A DNA stretch of 64,000 nucleotides from Salvator merianae. Its lineage: Eukaryota; Chordata; Lepidosauria; Squamata; Teiidae. Under the pieces are notes generated by a model. That model saw only the letters and a program-made list of their open reading frames with translations. It had not been told where the DNA came from and made no database searches. The translations under genes and the position numbers were made by a program. Position 1 is the first letter of the stretch; each line of letters opens with the position of its first letter. The DNA is taken from the NCBI GenBank assembly GCA_003586115.2, contig QVOM02000023.1:4955211-5019210 (forward strand), in the 5' to 3' direction. Shown here piece after piece: positions 43,161-54,224 of this stretch.

Positions 43161-43403
43161 TAAGTTGTGCCAAACCGGTTCAAATTTGAACTGGTTTGAA
43201 TTGATCTGGGTGGTTCAACCAGTTTGAATGTTAACCAAATCATTTGAGTTTGCTAGCATTTTGCCCTTTCAAAGGACTCCTTAAGTTGCATTTTTATATG
43301 TAAAGCCAGGTCCAATCAGTTCGAGCTGGTTTCAATTTGTCCCAAACCACACATGGTTCAGTTTGATTCGGAATCGCCATTTCCAACTTTGTGCACATCT
43401 CTA
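43161..43403. mobile_element. hAT-like miniature element, family B copy 4
   Basis: A 243-bp segment from TAAGTTGTGCC to GTGCACATCTCTA. The interior has AACCGGTTCAAATTTGAAC and matching GGTTCAAC blocks. The 8-bp flanks do not match clearly. Confidence 0.62.
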
Positions 43404-43499
43404 CTGCTTACTTGCGCATGTGAAGGCTGAAGCAGAACTTCAAGACAGTTCTGTGCAGGCATATATAACTCAGATTTTCATTCTAGACTATCCCTAGGA

Positions 43500-43805
43500 T
43501 AATGACCTTGTGTCCACTTTTAGGGCACCTGGTTGCAATACAGACTGGGTCACAACTTCAAAATGGAGGTGTTGTTTCAACAGGTGTGTATGGGAGACTC
43601 CACGATGACTGCTGAAAAATAACACCTTCTTCTTTCCACTTTTGAGTGTAGAGGTATAATTTTCAACAGTGACCATAGTGCCTCTGCTGAGATCAGCAAA
43701 ATGGTGCCCTCTAAAAATGGCACCTTTGTTGGTGATTGTGCCAGACAATGGAGCAATGTGGTCACTGCAAGGTTCTTTCTGCTCAAGTGGGAATGCAGCA
43801 GCAGA
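43500..43805. repeat. unnamed repeat, copy 1 of a pair
   Basis: Shares a TTTTGAGTGTAGAGG ... ATTTTCAA ... TGCCTCTG layout with CATTTCAGAGTGTAGAGG ... CATTTTCAATGGC at 51600-51960. Family unknown. Confidence 0.35.
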
Positions 43806-43984
43806 AGGCATTTTATAGGATTCCTCCAATAGTAAATGAAGATATAGCCACAGTTAATCTATTTAAAATCAGCCCTCAATGTCACAATAGTAATCCTGCT
43901 TTATGCAAGAGGGGACACAGGGCCAGGTATCTGGTGTATGCGCTCTGCTGAGGAACCAATAAGGAAAAACCTGTCTCCTATAGA

Positions 43985-44109
43985 ATCATGACTGAATACA
44001 GCTTTTCCTCCCCACGTTCAGGCTACTGCTTTATTATGTGCCTTTTACATTCTTTTTTATTGTTGTAATCCACCCCAAGACTTTTGGGTATAGGGTGGGA
44101 TAAAAATGC

Positions 44110-44140
<31 letters not shown>

Positions 44141-44142
44141 AC
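43985..44142 (+). mobile_element. L2/CR1-like LINE 3' untranslated end
   Basis: GTTGTAATCCACCCCAAGAC, then GGTATAGGGTGGGATAAAAA and an (AAAT)n tail at 44108-44140. It matches the 3' end of the 7.4-kb element. Only the tail is present, so it is severely 5'-truncated or comes from a SINE with the same tail. Confidence 0.7.
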
Positions 44143-44144
44143 TA

Positions 44145-44820
44145 CTAAGCTGGAATCCTTGACATTACAATACTGCTGGCCTGAAAGAGCAGGATGCCTG
44201 CTGTGGTTTGAGAGACATCTATTGAGAAGAGCCTGGCTAGAAGAGGGAATTCAGTGCTAAAATCATCTACAGTAAAGATTTTCATGTATAACAGAGCAAA
44301 CATCATACTGCAATCTACTGGAGTTCGGTGCAGTTTGCAAAATATCAACTCTACAGTGCTGAAGATTCACCAGCAACCTACTGTATACAACAATAATGGA
44401 AACGCCAATCGAGATTACCAAATAAGGCTAGAAGTGAACCCTTGATGCATCCTATTCCAGTTCTATAGAACTCATATTTGCTCACAAGCCATGGATTCAT
44501 CTAAAGTGGTCAACAAGAACCTTGCATTTGTCAGTGCTGTGGGAAGCGCTGGAATTTAGCCATATGAACACATGGACAACTTTGGCAACATACATCCAAG
44601 TTTATCCATTCCCAGCAAAGCCAAATGATATAAATTTAATTTACCAACTGCATGTCATCCAGGAGGGAGTCATCAAATTAGGACTGATTTCAATGACTCA
44701 GTCAGGAACAAGTCTCAGCTAGAACACATGATGTTTTCAAAGGAATAACTACTTATCTCCTTTGTGTCTACTAATCATATTATTATGCTGATTGTCTGTG
44801 TCTGTCTGTCTATCTGTCTA
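44145..44820. other. intergenic DNA
   Basis: No recognised feature except a short TGTC/TCTA tract at 44797-44826. Confidence 0.35.
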
Positions 44821-44825
44821 TTATC

Positions 44826-45195
44826 TATAGAATCATGGAATTGGAAAGGACCTCCAGGGTCATTGAGTCCAACCCCCTGCTCCATGCAGGATCCACTAAA
44901 CCATCCCAGACAGATATCCCTCCAGCCTCTCCTTGAAGACCTCCAGCGAAGGAGAGCTCACCACCCCCTGGGCAACCTGTTCCAATGACTGATTGCCCTT
45001 ATGGTCAGAAAGTTTTTCCTAATATCTAGCCTGTATCTACTCCCTTGAAGTTTCATCCCACTGTTTCTAGTCCTTCCTTCTTGTGTAAGTGAGAATAGGG
45101 CCAATCCCTCTGCACTGTGAAGCCCTTCAGATACCTGAAAACAGCTATCATGTCTCCACTCAGTCTTCTCTTCTGTAGGCTAAACATTCCTAGAT
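44826..45195 (-). mobile_element. CR1 LINE 3' end (minus strand)
   Basis: Starts on the plus strand as ATAGAATCATGGAATTGG, the reverse of a CR1 ATTCTATG terminus. On the minus strand it encodes MFSLQKRRLSGDMIAVFRYL near 45185-45120, the same ORF2 tail as at 31.4 kb. It is 5'-truncated with frame disruptions after about 45 codons. Confidence 0.92.
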
Positions 45196-45199
45196 GCTT

Positions 45200-45590
45200 A
45201 CTCCTGGGATGTGTCATCTTGGAAATGACCACCACACATCTGAAGGGCCAAAATGGCCACCATGCATGTGCGGGGGGAGGGGGGGCGATCACGTACTTCC
45301 AGGTATTTCATGCCATTGAAATTCCTGGATGTATGCACCACACCATTGCAGGAACGAGAGCATCCAGATGGGTAAGTGCCCATACGTGCCCCACGATTTT
45401 GCTCTGCCATCTGGTAGCGGTGGTAAGAAACAATTCCTGGATCCAAACAAGGTCCAACACTTTCCTCTATCCACCTGGAGGAAAATAGTAGCACGATTTA
45501 ACTGAGAGGTCAGTTTCTAGCTCTTTCTAAACTATATTATGTATTGATTGCACGTCACTTCAGCAAGTGTAATGCCTGGAGTTTGGGCCC
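45200..45590. other. intergenic DNA, unnamed repeat segment
   Basis: Contains GGCCAAAATGGCCACCATGC with a G-run at 45271-45286, and CATCCAGATGGGTAAGTG mirrored later by CTGCCATCTGGTAGCG. Possibly a decayed hairpin element. Confidence 0.35.
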
Positions 45591-45740
45591 ACTGTTAATT
45601 TGAATCTTAATTAAGGATTTCAGGAGTCAACCAGGTATCATTAACGGTTGTGGCTTGTTCCAAGAATGCACTGCTTATGACCGTTGTGAAATTATGCATT
45701 CCGGTGCCTTGCTAATATTTCCTGAGTGATTCTGGTATTG
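45590..45740. other. candidate conserved non-coding block
   Basis: Repeat-free with GTTAATTTGAATCTTAATTA, TATCATTAACGG and AAATTATGCATTCC, so dense in TAAT/ATTA homeodomain-type cores. Conservation untested. Confidence 0.35.
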
Positions 45741-46205
45741 GACCTTATATGCCAATGACAAGAAGAATTCGTGTTCTTTTTTGTTCTTCTCCCAGAGTCA
45801 TTGCATTTCCATCTGTTCTAGATTTTATTATGTTGTAACCTTCTGCGTTGTGACTGTTGCTGTTTATTTTCACTACTATCTAGTAATCTTTTCAGTGTGG
45901 TTTATGGTGGCTTAGAAAAAAGAACAGTAATACAAGCTAAAACATTTTTCAAGAAGAATGAAGATGCCTTTTCTTTCATTCACTATCCATTTTATTTTGC
46001 TTTGTTCTGAATTTATATTATAGTTTTCCCTTGTACCGAGTACCGAGTCAGTTCTGGGAAACCACTGTGTCAAGGAAATTCCCATCTCTGTAGCACACAC
46101 AAGGCACAGAACAGGTGTGACCTCTGCATTGATGCTACTCTTGTCCCCTTGTCATGTCACCATAATTGTTCAAACACTATCTTAATGGCAGAGCAAGAAA
46201 AAGAG
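45741..46205. other. intergenic DNA
   Basis: No recognised gene or repeat. A small direct repeat ACCGAGTACCGAGT lies near 46036. Confidence 0.35.
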
Positions 46206-46212
46206 TTATCGG

Positions 46213-46669
46213 TAGAGATGGCACATACTTGTTTGGGTGTTCGGTTTGAATTGGACCGAACGGGGCTGGTTCAGTTTGGTTCAAACTTTTTTCCAAAAAT
46301 TCTTCAAACATGTTCGAGCATGTTCCAAAAAACTGACCAGTTTTTACATTGACCCCCCCCCCTGCCTTTTAAATGGCAAAATGGTTTGATCGAATGATTC
46401 ATGCTTGTCAACAGATTCTTGGTTTGGTTCAAATTGAACCATTTTGAAGAGGGGCTGGTTTGGTTTGGTTTGAACCACTTCAAACAATTCAGTTCAATAT
46501 TAGCTAACCACGCAAACCACAGTGGATCAAGGTAGCTTGCTATGGTCCACTTGGTTCACATGTAAACTGAACCATTGTTCGAAAATTCTGGCTTGAAGTA
46601 TACATGAACCAAGGGTACTTTGGTCCGATTTGAACTGAACCACTACGTTTCAGTTTGTGCACTTCTTTA
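46213..46669. mobile_element. hAT-like miniature element, family B copy 5
   Basis: A 457-bp segment from TAGAGATGGCACATAC to GTGCACTTCTTTA. It is made of two blocks: a GGTTC/GAACC block (46213-46490), and a block with ACGCAAACCACAG / GGTAGCTTGCTATGG similar to 37.2-37.4 kb. A C-run lies at about 46351-46361. The 8-bp flanks do not match. Confidence 0.6.
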
Positions 46670-47090
46670 GAAGCCACCAAGCAGAAGGGTGGGCTGAATA
46701 TCCAGGCTGTCATACAAAGCTGTTCAGAAAGCAAATCTGAGAAGATTCTCTCCATGCAGGAAGATTGTTCTATTATTGATCCTTTAGGGATGCCAAAATC
46801 TGAATTCATCCCATGTGAATCCTGTAGAAGAAGTAGCACACACTGCTTTTTTTTTAATGTCAAACTCCAGTTTTAATATTTCTGATACATTTGCCAGTCT
46901 CTTGACATACTTTCTTCTCTTGGCTACTTTTCTGAACATCTCTCTGTGGAAACTACTATACATCTGTGCCTATTTGTTTATTTGCTTTAAGAACAGCTAC
47001 AAGAAGATGGTAATAATAGGGGCTTTGGCAATTAGAAGGGTGGGAGAGAGGATTATTTTTATCCTTTATAATCATTAGTTTGTTGATTAC
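46670..47090. other. intergenic DNA
   Basis: No gene or repeat family recognised. Confidence 0.35.
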
Positions 47091-47560
47091 CTCATCCACT
47101 CCCTCCAAAAAGAGGAGAGAAACACCTCCTAGCATATTTTAGAGATTACGTTCAGTTAGGAAGCAGATGGCACCAAAATGTTGTCAAACATTTCGGACAG
47201 GCAGCAAATTACCACTTTAATTATGTGAATAATTAAAATTTATATTTATACCTGATCATCCAAATAAGGATGAAAGCACCAATTTCAGGGTTTATTATGA
47301 TCGCTGGCAATTATGTATTGATTCTCTCGCTCAGTCCTAGTTTTAGAGATTGCTTCTTCAACAGCAACGAGAAAACAAAAGTAAAAAAAATCAAAATGAG
47401 GAAACAAATAAAGCAAGTTTAAAAGTTGCATGCTGTCTCTTAGTTGCAAATGTACCCCTATTTGTCAAGGAGGAAGATCTCATAAAACATCTATTTCTTT
47501 AAATCCCACCATTTTTACCAATCTTTATTCTAGGATCGTGGGCCAAAGTAACTAATTAAA
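47090..47560. other. candidate conserved non-coding block (strongest)
   Basis: Repeat-free. The 47198-47345 part has CTTTAATTATGTGAATAATT, GGGTTTATTATGATCGC and AATTATGTATTGATTC, a high density of ATTA/TAAT and TGAT cores without simple-repeat structure. This composition is typical of vertebrate developmental enhancers. It is inference from composition only. Confidence 0.4.
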
Positions 47561-47564
47561 AACT

Positions 47565-49130
47565 TTGAAAACAAATAAATGTCTAATAATCCATAGCATT
47601 CAGGTTAGAACAATCTTTTTTTTTTTTTTATGCAACATTGCATTAGACTGGGATAGTAGAGGTGTGCAAAAATCTATATTTGCTAGCAGCAAGAAACCCT
47701 GACTAGTCTGAAATTGTGTTGGACCATGAAATAAAATCTTTGTGTGACCTGAACAAGGGTTCCATTTACTAGCTGATCCACCTAGCAAGTCCTAAAAGAA
47801 CCATAATGCTGGAGCTAAATGGGTCTTTTATCTGGCCAGTAGTTGGATGGGAGACCTCCTTCAAAGAAGCTGTACATGCTGGAAGAAGGATGGAGGACTA
47901 CCTAAACTGATATAATTTAGCTGAGTGGATTCTACAAGAAGAATGTGTCATGCACTAAACTGGAAAAATAATTAAAATATGACTATAAAGGAATGGTATT
48001 AAAAATGTGGGAGTTTGTTGCAGGACTGTAGGACTGAAGGACTGTAGAGGGACTCAAAAACAATTTTATTTTTTTTCAGAATGGAAATTCTTATTGGATT
48101 CAATCTTGCAACAACCCCAAGGAGTGAAACTGTCAAAAATTATATGGGATGTATGACAAAGAACAGGAAAAGAAGAATGTAAGATGAACATCTAAAGAAT
48201 TAAAACAAGAAATACTGAGGAACAAAACGCACCAGATTGGATATAGGACTTCAAGTGGTTTTAACTTAGATCAGAAACAGATGCTAAATGAATAATGTGG
48301 CAATGAATATATCTTGACAATAAATATAACTTGGAAGAAGAGAATGTATCTTGGCATTGCTTACTGTGTATAGTTAAATATTGTACTTAGGAACATTATT
48401 TTGGTTTTGATTGTATATTGTTAAATTAAATAAAGGAAGGAAATCCTAATCTTTTGTAAAATGGATGGTTGAGCCCTCAAAACTCAAGTATGGGTCTGAT
48501 TTTTTTTTTAATTCTCTGCCACACCCAACTTCATCTAAGTTTCCAATGTTTGGACTTCTGATCCTATAGATCTAATTTCATCCATGCCTTTGCAGCGATG
48601 AGGAACCACTACACATTTCTGGCCAGTTTTTGCTCACACACTTGGATGGACGGAAATGAATGGTATATTTCACACAACCATACAGTTGACATAGATCTCT
48701 GGGTATAGACCAACATGATATTCTTCAGCTCATAAGGTCATATGTATTCTTAAGTAAGTAAGAATGTTTCTGTCCACTGAACAGGAAGATGAAATATACC
48801 AACCACAAAATCCAGAACCACAGCTCAGCAGGAATCAAATCTGTTTATTGGTAGAGTCCATTGCTCTAAAATGTAGCTAAATTTTTGGCTTATCCTTATT
48901 TTTATTATTATTAACAATGGGCAGAATCTTTCATCTCATGTCATCTTCTATAATTGAGACTTCATATTCTTTCCCCTCTCCATTAAATTCTAGGGTGAAT
49001 TTACTGGTCAAGAACTTAGCATTGTTCAAATATTCTGTCATTAAGATACGTGAATTTTCTGTGTTGCTTGCTGAGGAGATGACTTTTTCTCCCTTGGTTT
49101 AGGTAATGAAGGACTTTCCAATATTCAAAA
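47565..49130. other. intergenic DNA, possible LINE remnant
   Basis: T-run at 47614-47629. The span 48000-48440 is A-rich with repeated GGACTGTAGGACTGAAGGAC (48016-48045) and ends TTAAATTAAATAAAGGAAGG, possibly a retroposon 3' end. Nothing firm. Confidence 0.3.
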
Positions 49131-49139
49131 TATTTCCAT

Positions 49140-49480
49140 TAGGAATGTGCAAAGTTTGATTTGCATTTGAAATTTGTACAAAATTTCATTTTTGCAATTT
49201 TTTTGCATCAAAGCAAAAATGAGGATTTTTTGCACTTACAGTTTTGATCGAGAACAAAAAAGCCTACTTCTTTTGTGAAAATGAAATTTGTTGAATTTTC
49301 ACGTTTTTCGCTATGTTTAAACCATGACAATAGCATTTTCAATGGGAAAATGTTGTGAAAAATGCAAAAACGAGTGCAAAAACGCATTTTTTGACAACAA
49401 AATTCACTGATGAAGCGAAAATGTGGATTTTCGTTTCAAAAATGAATCAAATATGATTTTTTAAAAAACGCTCATCCCTA
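49140..49480. mobile_element. hAT-type miniature element, family A copy 4
   Basis: A 341-bp copy starting TAGGAATGTGCA and ending CTCATCCCTA, with target duplication ATTTCCAT (49132-49139) and GTTTCCAT (49481-49488). The interior closely follows copy 1, including CATGACAATAGCATTTTCAA against its CATGAAAATGGC. Non-coding. Confidence 0.82.
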
Positions 49481-49489
49481 GTTTCCATT

Positions 49490-49960
49490 CCTTTAAGTAT
49501 ACTTGTGAGAACTCTACATTTATTCACAGTTTCCTTGGAAGTCTATAATATAAACAAATGGTGGCTGTGAATAAGCTGGGGTCACCTGAGTAACGCAGCC
49601 AGCAGTAGAATATCTTAATTAGCACATCAATTCTCCCTTCTGCTTGCTTGGTTTTGGCTGTGGCCTTTGGTGAAACCTTCTAATTGTTGCAACTTTGGCA
49701 GATGGGAAAGACAGCTATTTAAGATCTCAGCATGAAACCTCATACTTAGACTGACCTCAAATCCTTGAAAGTAGATGAGATTTGGGGAGAAACCAAACCC
49801 CTGAACTGAAAATGTTTCTTACGTATCCTTGGATGTATCAGTTTATGAGCAAATGTCTGCTTGTAACTTTCAGATTTAATTTTAATTAGTGTTTAGCAAT
49901 ATATTTTAATAGATGTTTCTCTTGATATTCCAGCATCCTGGGGGTTTCTCTTTTTCCACT
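49490..49960. other. intergenic DNA
   Basis: No feature recognised. Confidence 0.35.
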
Positions 49961-49969
49961 TGAGGCTGG

Positions 49970-50141
49970 TAGGGTTGTGCAGAAACTGAATTTTAGTGGT
50001 TCCATTCAAACAGAAACAAACTATCCTTGGTTTGTTTCAGTTTGAAGTGTTTTTGTGAACAACGAGCTGGTTCGGTTCACATGCCAACCATACATTTCGC
50101 TGCAAACCATGAACTAACTGAACCAGTTTGACACATCTCTA
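49970..50141. mobile_element. hAT-type miniature element, family B copy 6
   Basis: A 172-bp copy starting TAGGGTTGTGCA and ending ACACATCTCTA, with target duplication GAGGCTGG (49962-49969) and GTGGCTGG (50142-50149), one mismatch. Shortest well-bounded family B member. Confidence 0.8.
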
Positions 50142-50144
50142 GTG

Positions 50145-50533
50145 GCTGGTAGATTCTTCTTCTTTTTTTTATTTTCACCCTCACCCTAAGTTACTATTCT
50201 ACATTGACTCCACCCTGGGCTGTCAGATTCCAGGTTAAAAAAGCAAACAGATAGAGAAACAATTGTGAGGTCTGCTAAATTTCTACATTATGATTGTCAT
50301 ACATGATTGAGACTACCAAGGGTGGTTGATACATGTAGAGCACATACAGGTGGGAGATAGTGTTTGAAGACCCATTTTTTCATCCTTGAGTCCCACATGC
50401 CCCTCTGACAAAAATTATATATATAAAAAATGAAACAGGTTGAGTTATGCAGCATTCCCTTTTGGATGAACAAATTAAAGTTCAAGATCAGTGGGCAGAA
50501 ACATTTTGAGCCTGAAACTGAGACTTTCCTCAT
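50145..50533. other. intergenic DNA
   Basis: No feature recognised. Confidence 0.35.
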
Positions 50534-50536
50534 TGA

Positions 50537-50697
50537 GCCCCATTCTGGATTATGTTCTGGAACAGGAACCTACCATCTTCATGCTAGTGCAGACTATGGC
50601 ATGTCCGAGGAAGGACCTGTCATAGTTTGCACCAGCATGCAGATGGCAGGTCCCTATTCCAGGATATAATTTAGAATAAGGCCAAGTGCAGGAAGTC
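50537..50697. mobile_element. palindromic family C element, copy 5
   Basis: Left end shortened to GCCCCATTCTGGATTATG. Right end GATATAATTTAGAATAAGGC then CAAGTGCAGGAAGTC. Flanks TGA (50534-50536) and TGA (50698-50700) match. The centre shares ATGCTAGTGCAGACTATG with the other family C copies. Confidence 0.75.
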
Positions 50698-50699
50698 TG

Positions 50700-51590
50700 A
50701 AGCTTTTCGAATTTGAAACAAAGCACTATCTCAATCAGTGGTTTCCTTGGAAGTCAAAGCGAAACAGGTCCCTGTTTCATTGAAGCGCTTCAATGTTTTC
50801 AATGACCTGGAGCGTCCAAGATGGATCACCCTTGCAAACAAAAGTGTGAATAAACAATATGGAATGAGAACAGAAGGTACTCAGACTGGGTGGGAACCCA
50901 CAACACTGAAATGCAGGTACAACCATTTTCCCTAGAAATCATCTAGGGGTGAAAGGTCAGATAACCTTTTTTTAGAGGTCAACATATACGTAAAAGCTTT
51001 ATTATGGCCAAAGACAAGCAAGGTACTACATTTAAGCCACTTTCAATCCACTTTTTTTAACTCTGTGTGGAAGCAGACTAAGAAATATGTAAAACAAACC
51101 AGTGGACACAGTTAATGCCCTAATTCCTTGTCGTACGCATGAATTCGCAACAACAAAATTACACTTATTAATTTTTTTCCCCCCACAGTTTCTATATATC
51201 ATCTGGCAAACACTTCTCCTTCTTTTCCCCTCTTGTCATCCAGCAAATGTAATTAGATTTTCTTTTTTTTCTAACCTTCCCTGGAGAGACTCATCTTAGT
51301 GTAAAACTGGAGTGGAAGAGACCTTACACAAAACTTTATTATCGTTACAATAAAATAGTTTCCTCTTTGCTAATTTTCACTCTCAGCGTGTGGCTGAGCC
51401 TCAACAAATCTAACAGGACAAAAATTTAAGCTCCTATGTAATAGTGATGGGTGAAGCAGATTCTTGAAAAAAGTAAGCATATGTTGATTAAACATTACAT
51501 AGTTGTGCATTCTACTCAATATTTGCCTAAAACTTTAGAAGCTATTTTAAAAGCCTGTTCTTGCTCAATTTTAAATGGATTTGTAAGGAT
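50700..51590. other. intergenic DNA with minor repeats
   Basis: CTTTATTATGGCCAAAGAC at 50997-51015 matches the 12.4-kb motif and may be a retroposon end on the minus strand. TTAAGCCACTTTCAATCC at about 51032 matches the 33.3-kb repeat. No gene. Confidence 0.35.
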
Positions 51591-51599
51591 TCATTGTTT

Positions 51600-51960
51600 C
51601 CCCCATTTGAACTAGGGCTGTGCCAAACTGCAGTGGTAGCTCCTTTCCAGAAGGATGGAGGAGGTGCCCTCATCTACCATAGACAAAGTCACTCTCAGCC
51701 TCTCCATTTCAGAGTGTAGAGGAGCCATTTTCAATGGCATCTCTGTGCCGGGTGCAAAATTGTGGCCCACAAATAAGGTATTTTGGACAGCTATCATGCT
51801 TGCCAAGGACCTGGCATGTTTGCCATGAGGTGCTTGCTGCCAAGAGAGGGTATGTGATGGCAGGGGGCACCTTCTTCAGCAGCCACGGGCATCTCTGTGA
51901 GGTAAGTGGAGGTATGGCCCTAAAGTCTTGCTGAAATTCAACCTCAGAAGTGAAAGCAGG
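51600..51960. repeat. unnamed repeat, copy 2 of a pair
   Basis: CATTTCAGAGTGTAGAGGAG followed by CCATTTTCAATGGCATCTC parallels 43640-43690. Starts near CTAGGGCTGTGCC, which looks like a family A/B terminus, so a DNA element is possible. Confidence 0.35.
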
Positions 51961-51964
51961 CAGC

Positions 51965-52615
51965 CTACATCCGTCTAGGAGTAAACTGAGGAAGCCATGC
52001 TGAATCAAAGCAGTGCTTCACCAGTAACGTTTCTCCTGAATAACAACCGTATCTTAAACTCAGAGTTAGAGTATGTTTCCTTTCCAGGGGTGCTAAATTG
52101 GAAGCATTTGTGGAACCGAGCCCAAAAAATATTTGTGTGACCTGTGTATACGGTTTTCTTAGCAAACCATGATGCCCCCATCTCTTTGGTAAAGAATTGT
52201 TCCTGAATTTTTTATTTTGTTGTCAGACATCAATTATTTACTGCTGTGTCTTTTTTTTCTTTTTCTTTTTTTGCTTTCTTCTCCAATCCATCCTAGCCCT
52301 TCGCCCCCTGTTTAATCAATTTGAAAGAAACTAGAACTGTTGCTGTAGCTTGTTAGAGTTTTCAAGGAAATGTATTTTGAAGTCTATTCAGACAGGTGTC
52401 TTTCCCACCTGGGGAGTCTGGGAATTGAATGTTGGACCTTCTGCAAAGTAAATGTTCTCTAACACCGAGCTATCATTTTTCTCTTGTATATAAAGCCTGT
52501 CTTTGATTGAGGTGTTCAGGTGGGTGGAGGATGCAGAAAGGAAGATAGAGATACATATAAATATGCATCCATTAATTGTGGTATTATATGGATGGATATT
52601 GCTATCAATGAAAGA
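51965..52615. other. intergenic DNA
   Basis: T-rich tract at 52250-52275; otherwise nothing recognised. Confidence 0.35.
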
Positions 52616-52617
52616 AT

Positions 52618-52655
52618 AATAAATAATAAAATAATAAAATAAAATAAAAACATAA
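52618..52655. repeat. AATAA/AAAT low-complexity tract
   Basis: Degenerate AATAATAAAATAA units. Confidence 0.85.
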
Positions 52656-52659
52656 GTAA

Positions 52660-53145
52660 GCTCCGCTCCAAAGAAATGGAACACTGGGAAAAACGGAGAT
52701 GGAGTGACAAAAAATCTAAATTTATTCAATTTGTATTTTATTGACAAGAACTGCAAGGTCCATTTTATCTGCCCCACAATTTTTCTTCTTGAGAAAAGGC
52801 CTCATTTACAGTTGTCACATTTCATATTTAGCATTCCGCTAAAAGCTTTTTCTTCTTTTTTTTGAACAATGTTGGGCTTATTTGACAATAATTGTGCAGA
52901 TTATTGTTTGATGATTATTGTGCAAATAAGCATTTTGGGCTTATTTAATAGGACTGAAATGCAAACAGTAGAAAGACAATATGCAAAATGAGGAAGCCTA
53001 CAATCCTATCCTCAGGGACAAACAGGGAAAATGGTATATGAATTGCATTAATTTCAGACTGTCTTGAGAACTATAACAAACAATAGCAACAATTCTAGTT
53101 TCCTTCATACTGCCTGGTTACTTAGCAATGCTTACTAACACTGCT
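52660..53145. other. intergenic DNA
   Basis: Contains local duplication: TGGGCTTATTTGACAATAATTG and TTGGGCTTATTTAATAGG about 55 bp apart (52873 and 52936), with TTGTGCAGATTATTG/GATTATTGTGCAAAT between them. Confidence 0.45.
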
Positions 53146-53148
53146 GAA

Positions 53149-53205
53149 TTATCATAAAATCATAGAGTTGGAAGGGACCTCTAGGGTCATCGAGTCCACT
53201 ATTTT
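53149..53205 (-). mobile_element. CR1 3' terminus fragment (minus strand)
   Basis: CATAAAATCATAGAGTTGG followed by AAGGGACCTCTAGGGTCATC mirrors the CR1 end at 31.75-31.81 kb. Only about 55 bp of the terminus remains. Confidence 0.75.
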
Positions 53206-53209
53206 AATG

Positions 53210-53820
53210 TTCTCTGCCCTACGTAAGTTGGGTCTGAGGGAGGTCCCCCCATGCCCTGACAACTACCCCATTTAGGGACATCTAAGTCCCTCCAGATGGC
53301 TTAGGGGCTCTCCAATTTTTTTTGTTGCTATTTAAGGCCAACCAGCCCAAACTGGCTCATCCCTGTATCTGAACTAGAGTGGTTGGTTTGACATAACTCT
53401 GAAGTGTGAAGCAAACTCCATTAGTTGGAACTTGGACTTTCTCTAGAAACTTTAGTGACAGTTGGTGTAAAGACCTTTAAAACTCTTTGCAGTTCCAGAA
53501 CTTGAGACACTGATTGGTGGGAATATTTAAAAGGAGGGGTAATCTTCAAATTCCAAATTGTTTGGCTAGAAAAATGCCACAGTTCTCCAGGTGGTACCAA
53601 GAGGAAGCTTGGCCCTTGGACAAACTATTATGGCCCTTGGACAAACACTTACTAGAGCTGGAGTGTGAATAATCCCTCATTTCAACCAGTTCATAATGCT
53701 CTTGCTGCGTGCAGAATAAACTGACTTGCCTTGTTCATCTTAATGGCATAAAACAAATCTGTTTATTCAGTCTGAGATCCTTTGGCATCTCAGAGTATCC
53801 AGCTCCTGCATGTAGCAACT
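53210..53820. other. intergenic DNA
   Basis: Includes a short direct duplication, GGCCCTTGGACAAAC at about 53614 and 53631. No other feature recognised. Confidence 0.35.
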
Positions 53821-53823
53821 CAA

Positions 53824-54223
53824 TAGTGTGTTCATGAACTCAAATTTTTGGTTTGGTTTGAAGAAAACTGAATCTCATTGAGTCTGTTTCGATCTAGAAC
53901 CAGGTTGAAAAAGATCGACCTGGTTCTAGATCAAGCCTTGAACAATTAACAAAGTGTTCAAACATTAAAAAAAAGAAGTGCAGAAGTGCAGAATTGTCAA
54001 ATTGTGCCTATGAAGGTGGAGAATTGCGCAATTATGCAATTCTTGTCTTTTTTTTTTCTAAAAAGGTCAATTTCAAATAGTTTAAATTGAACTGTTCAGT
54101 TCAACCAGTTCAAACAAACATCCTGCTTTTGAACAGGTGTATGGTTCAGTTCATTTTGGACTAGGTCAAAACATTTGATTCAATTTGAATTGGTTAAACA
54201 TGAACCAAATGCACACCTCTCTA
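53824..54223. mobile_element. hAT-like miniature element, family B copy 7
   Basis: Ends ATGCACACCTCTCTA. The interior has GATCTAGAACCAGG / ACCTGGTTCTAGATC (53890-53935), a near-perfect inverted repeat, and many TTCAGTTCAA blocks. The left end is approximate and no target duplication is clear. Confidence 0.58.
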
Positions 54224-54224
54224 C

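Noticed and set aside
44826..45195. Protein-coding exon on the minus strand
   Set aside because: The reading is the CR1 ORF2 tail and the interval ends in a CR1 terminus.
45117..45488. 123-codon plus-strand frame overlapping the CR1 fragment
   Set aside because: It is the antisense of CR1 joined to unrelated DNA.
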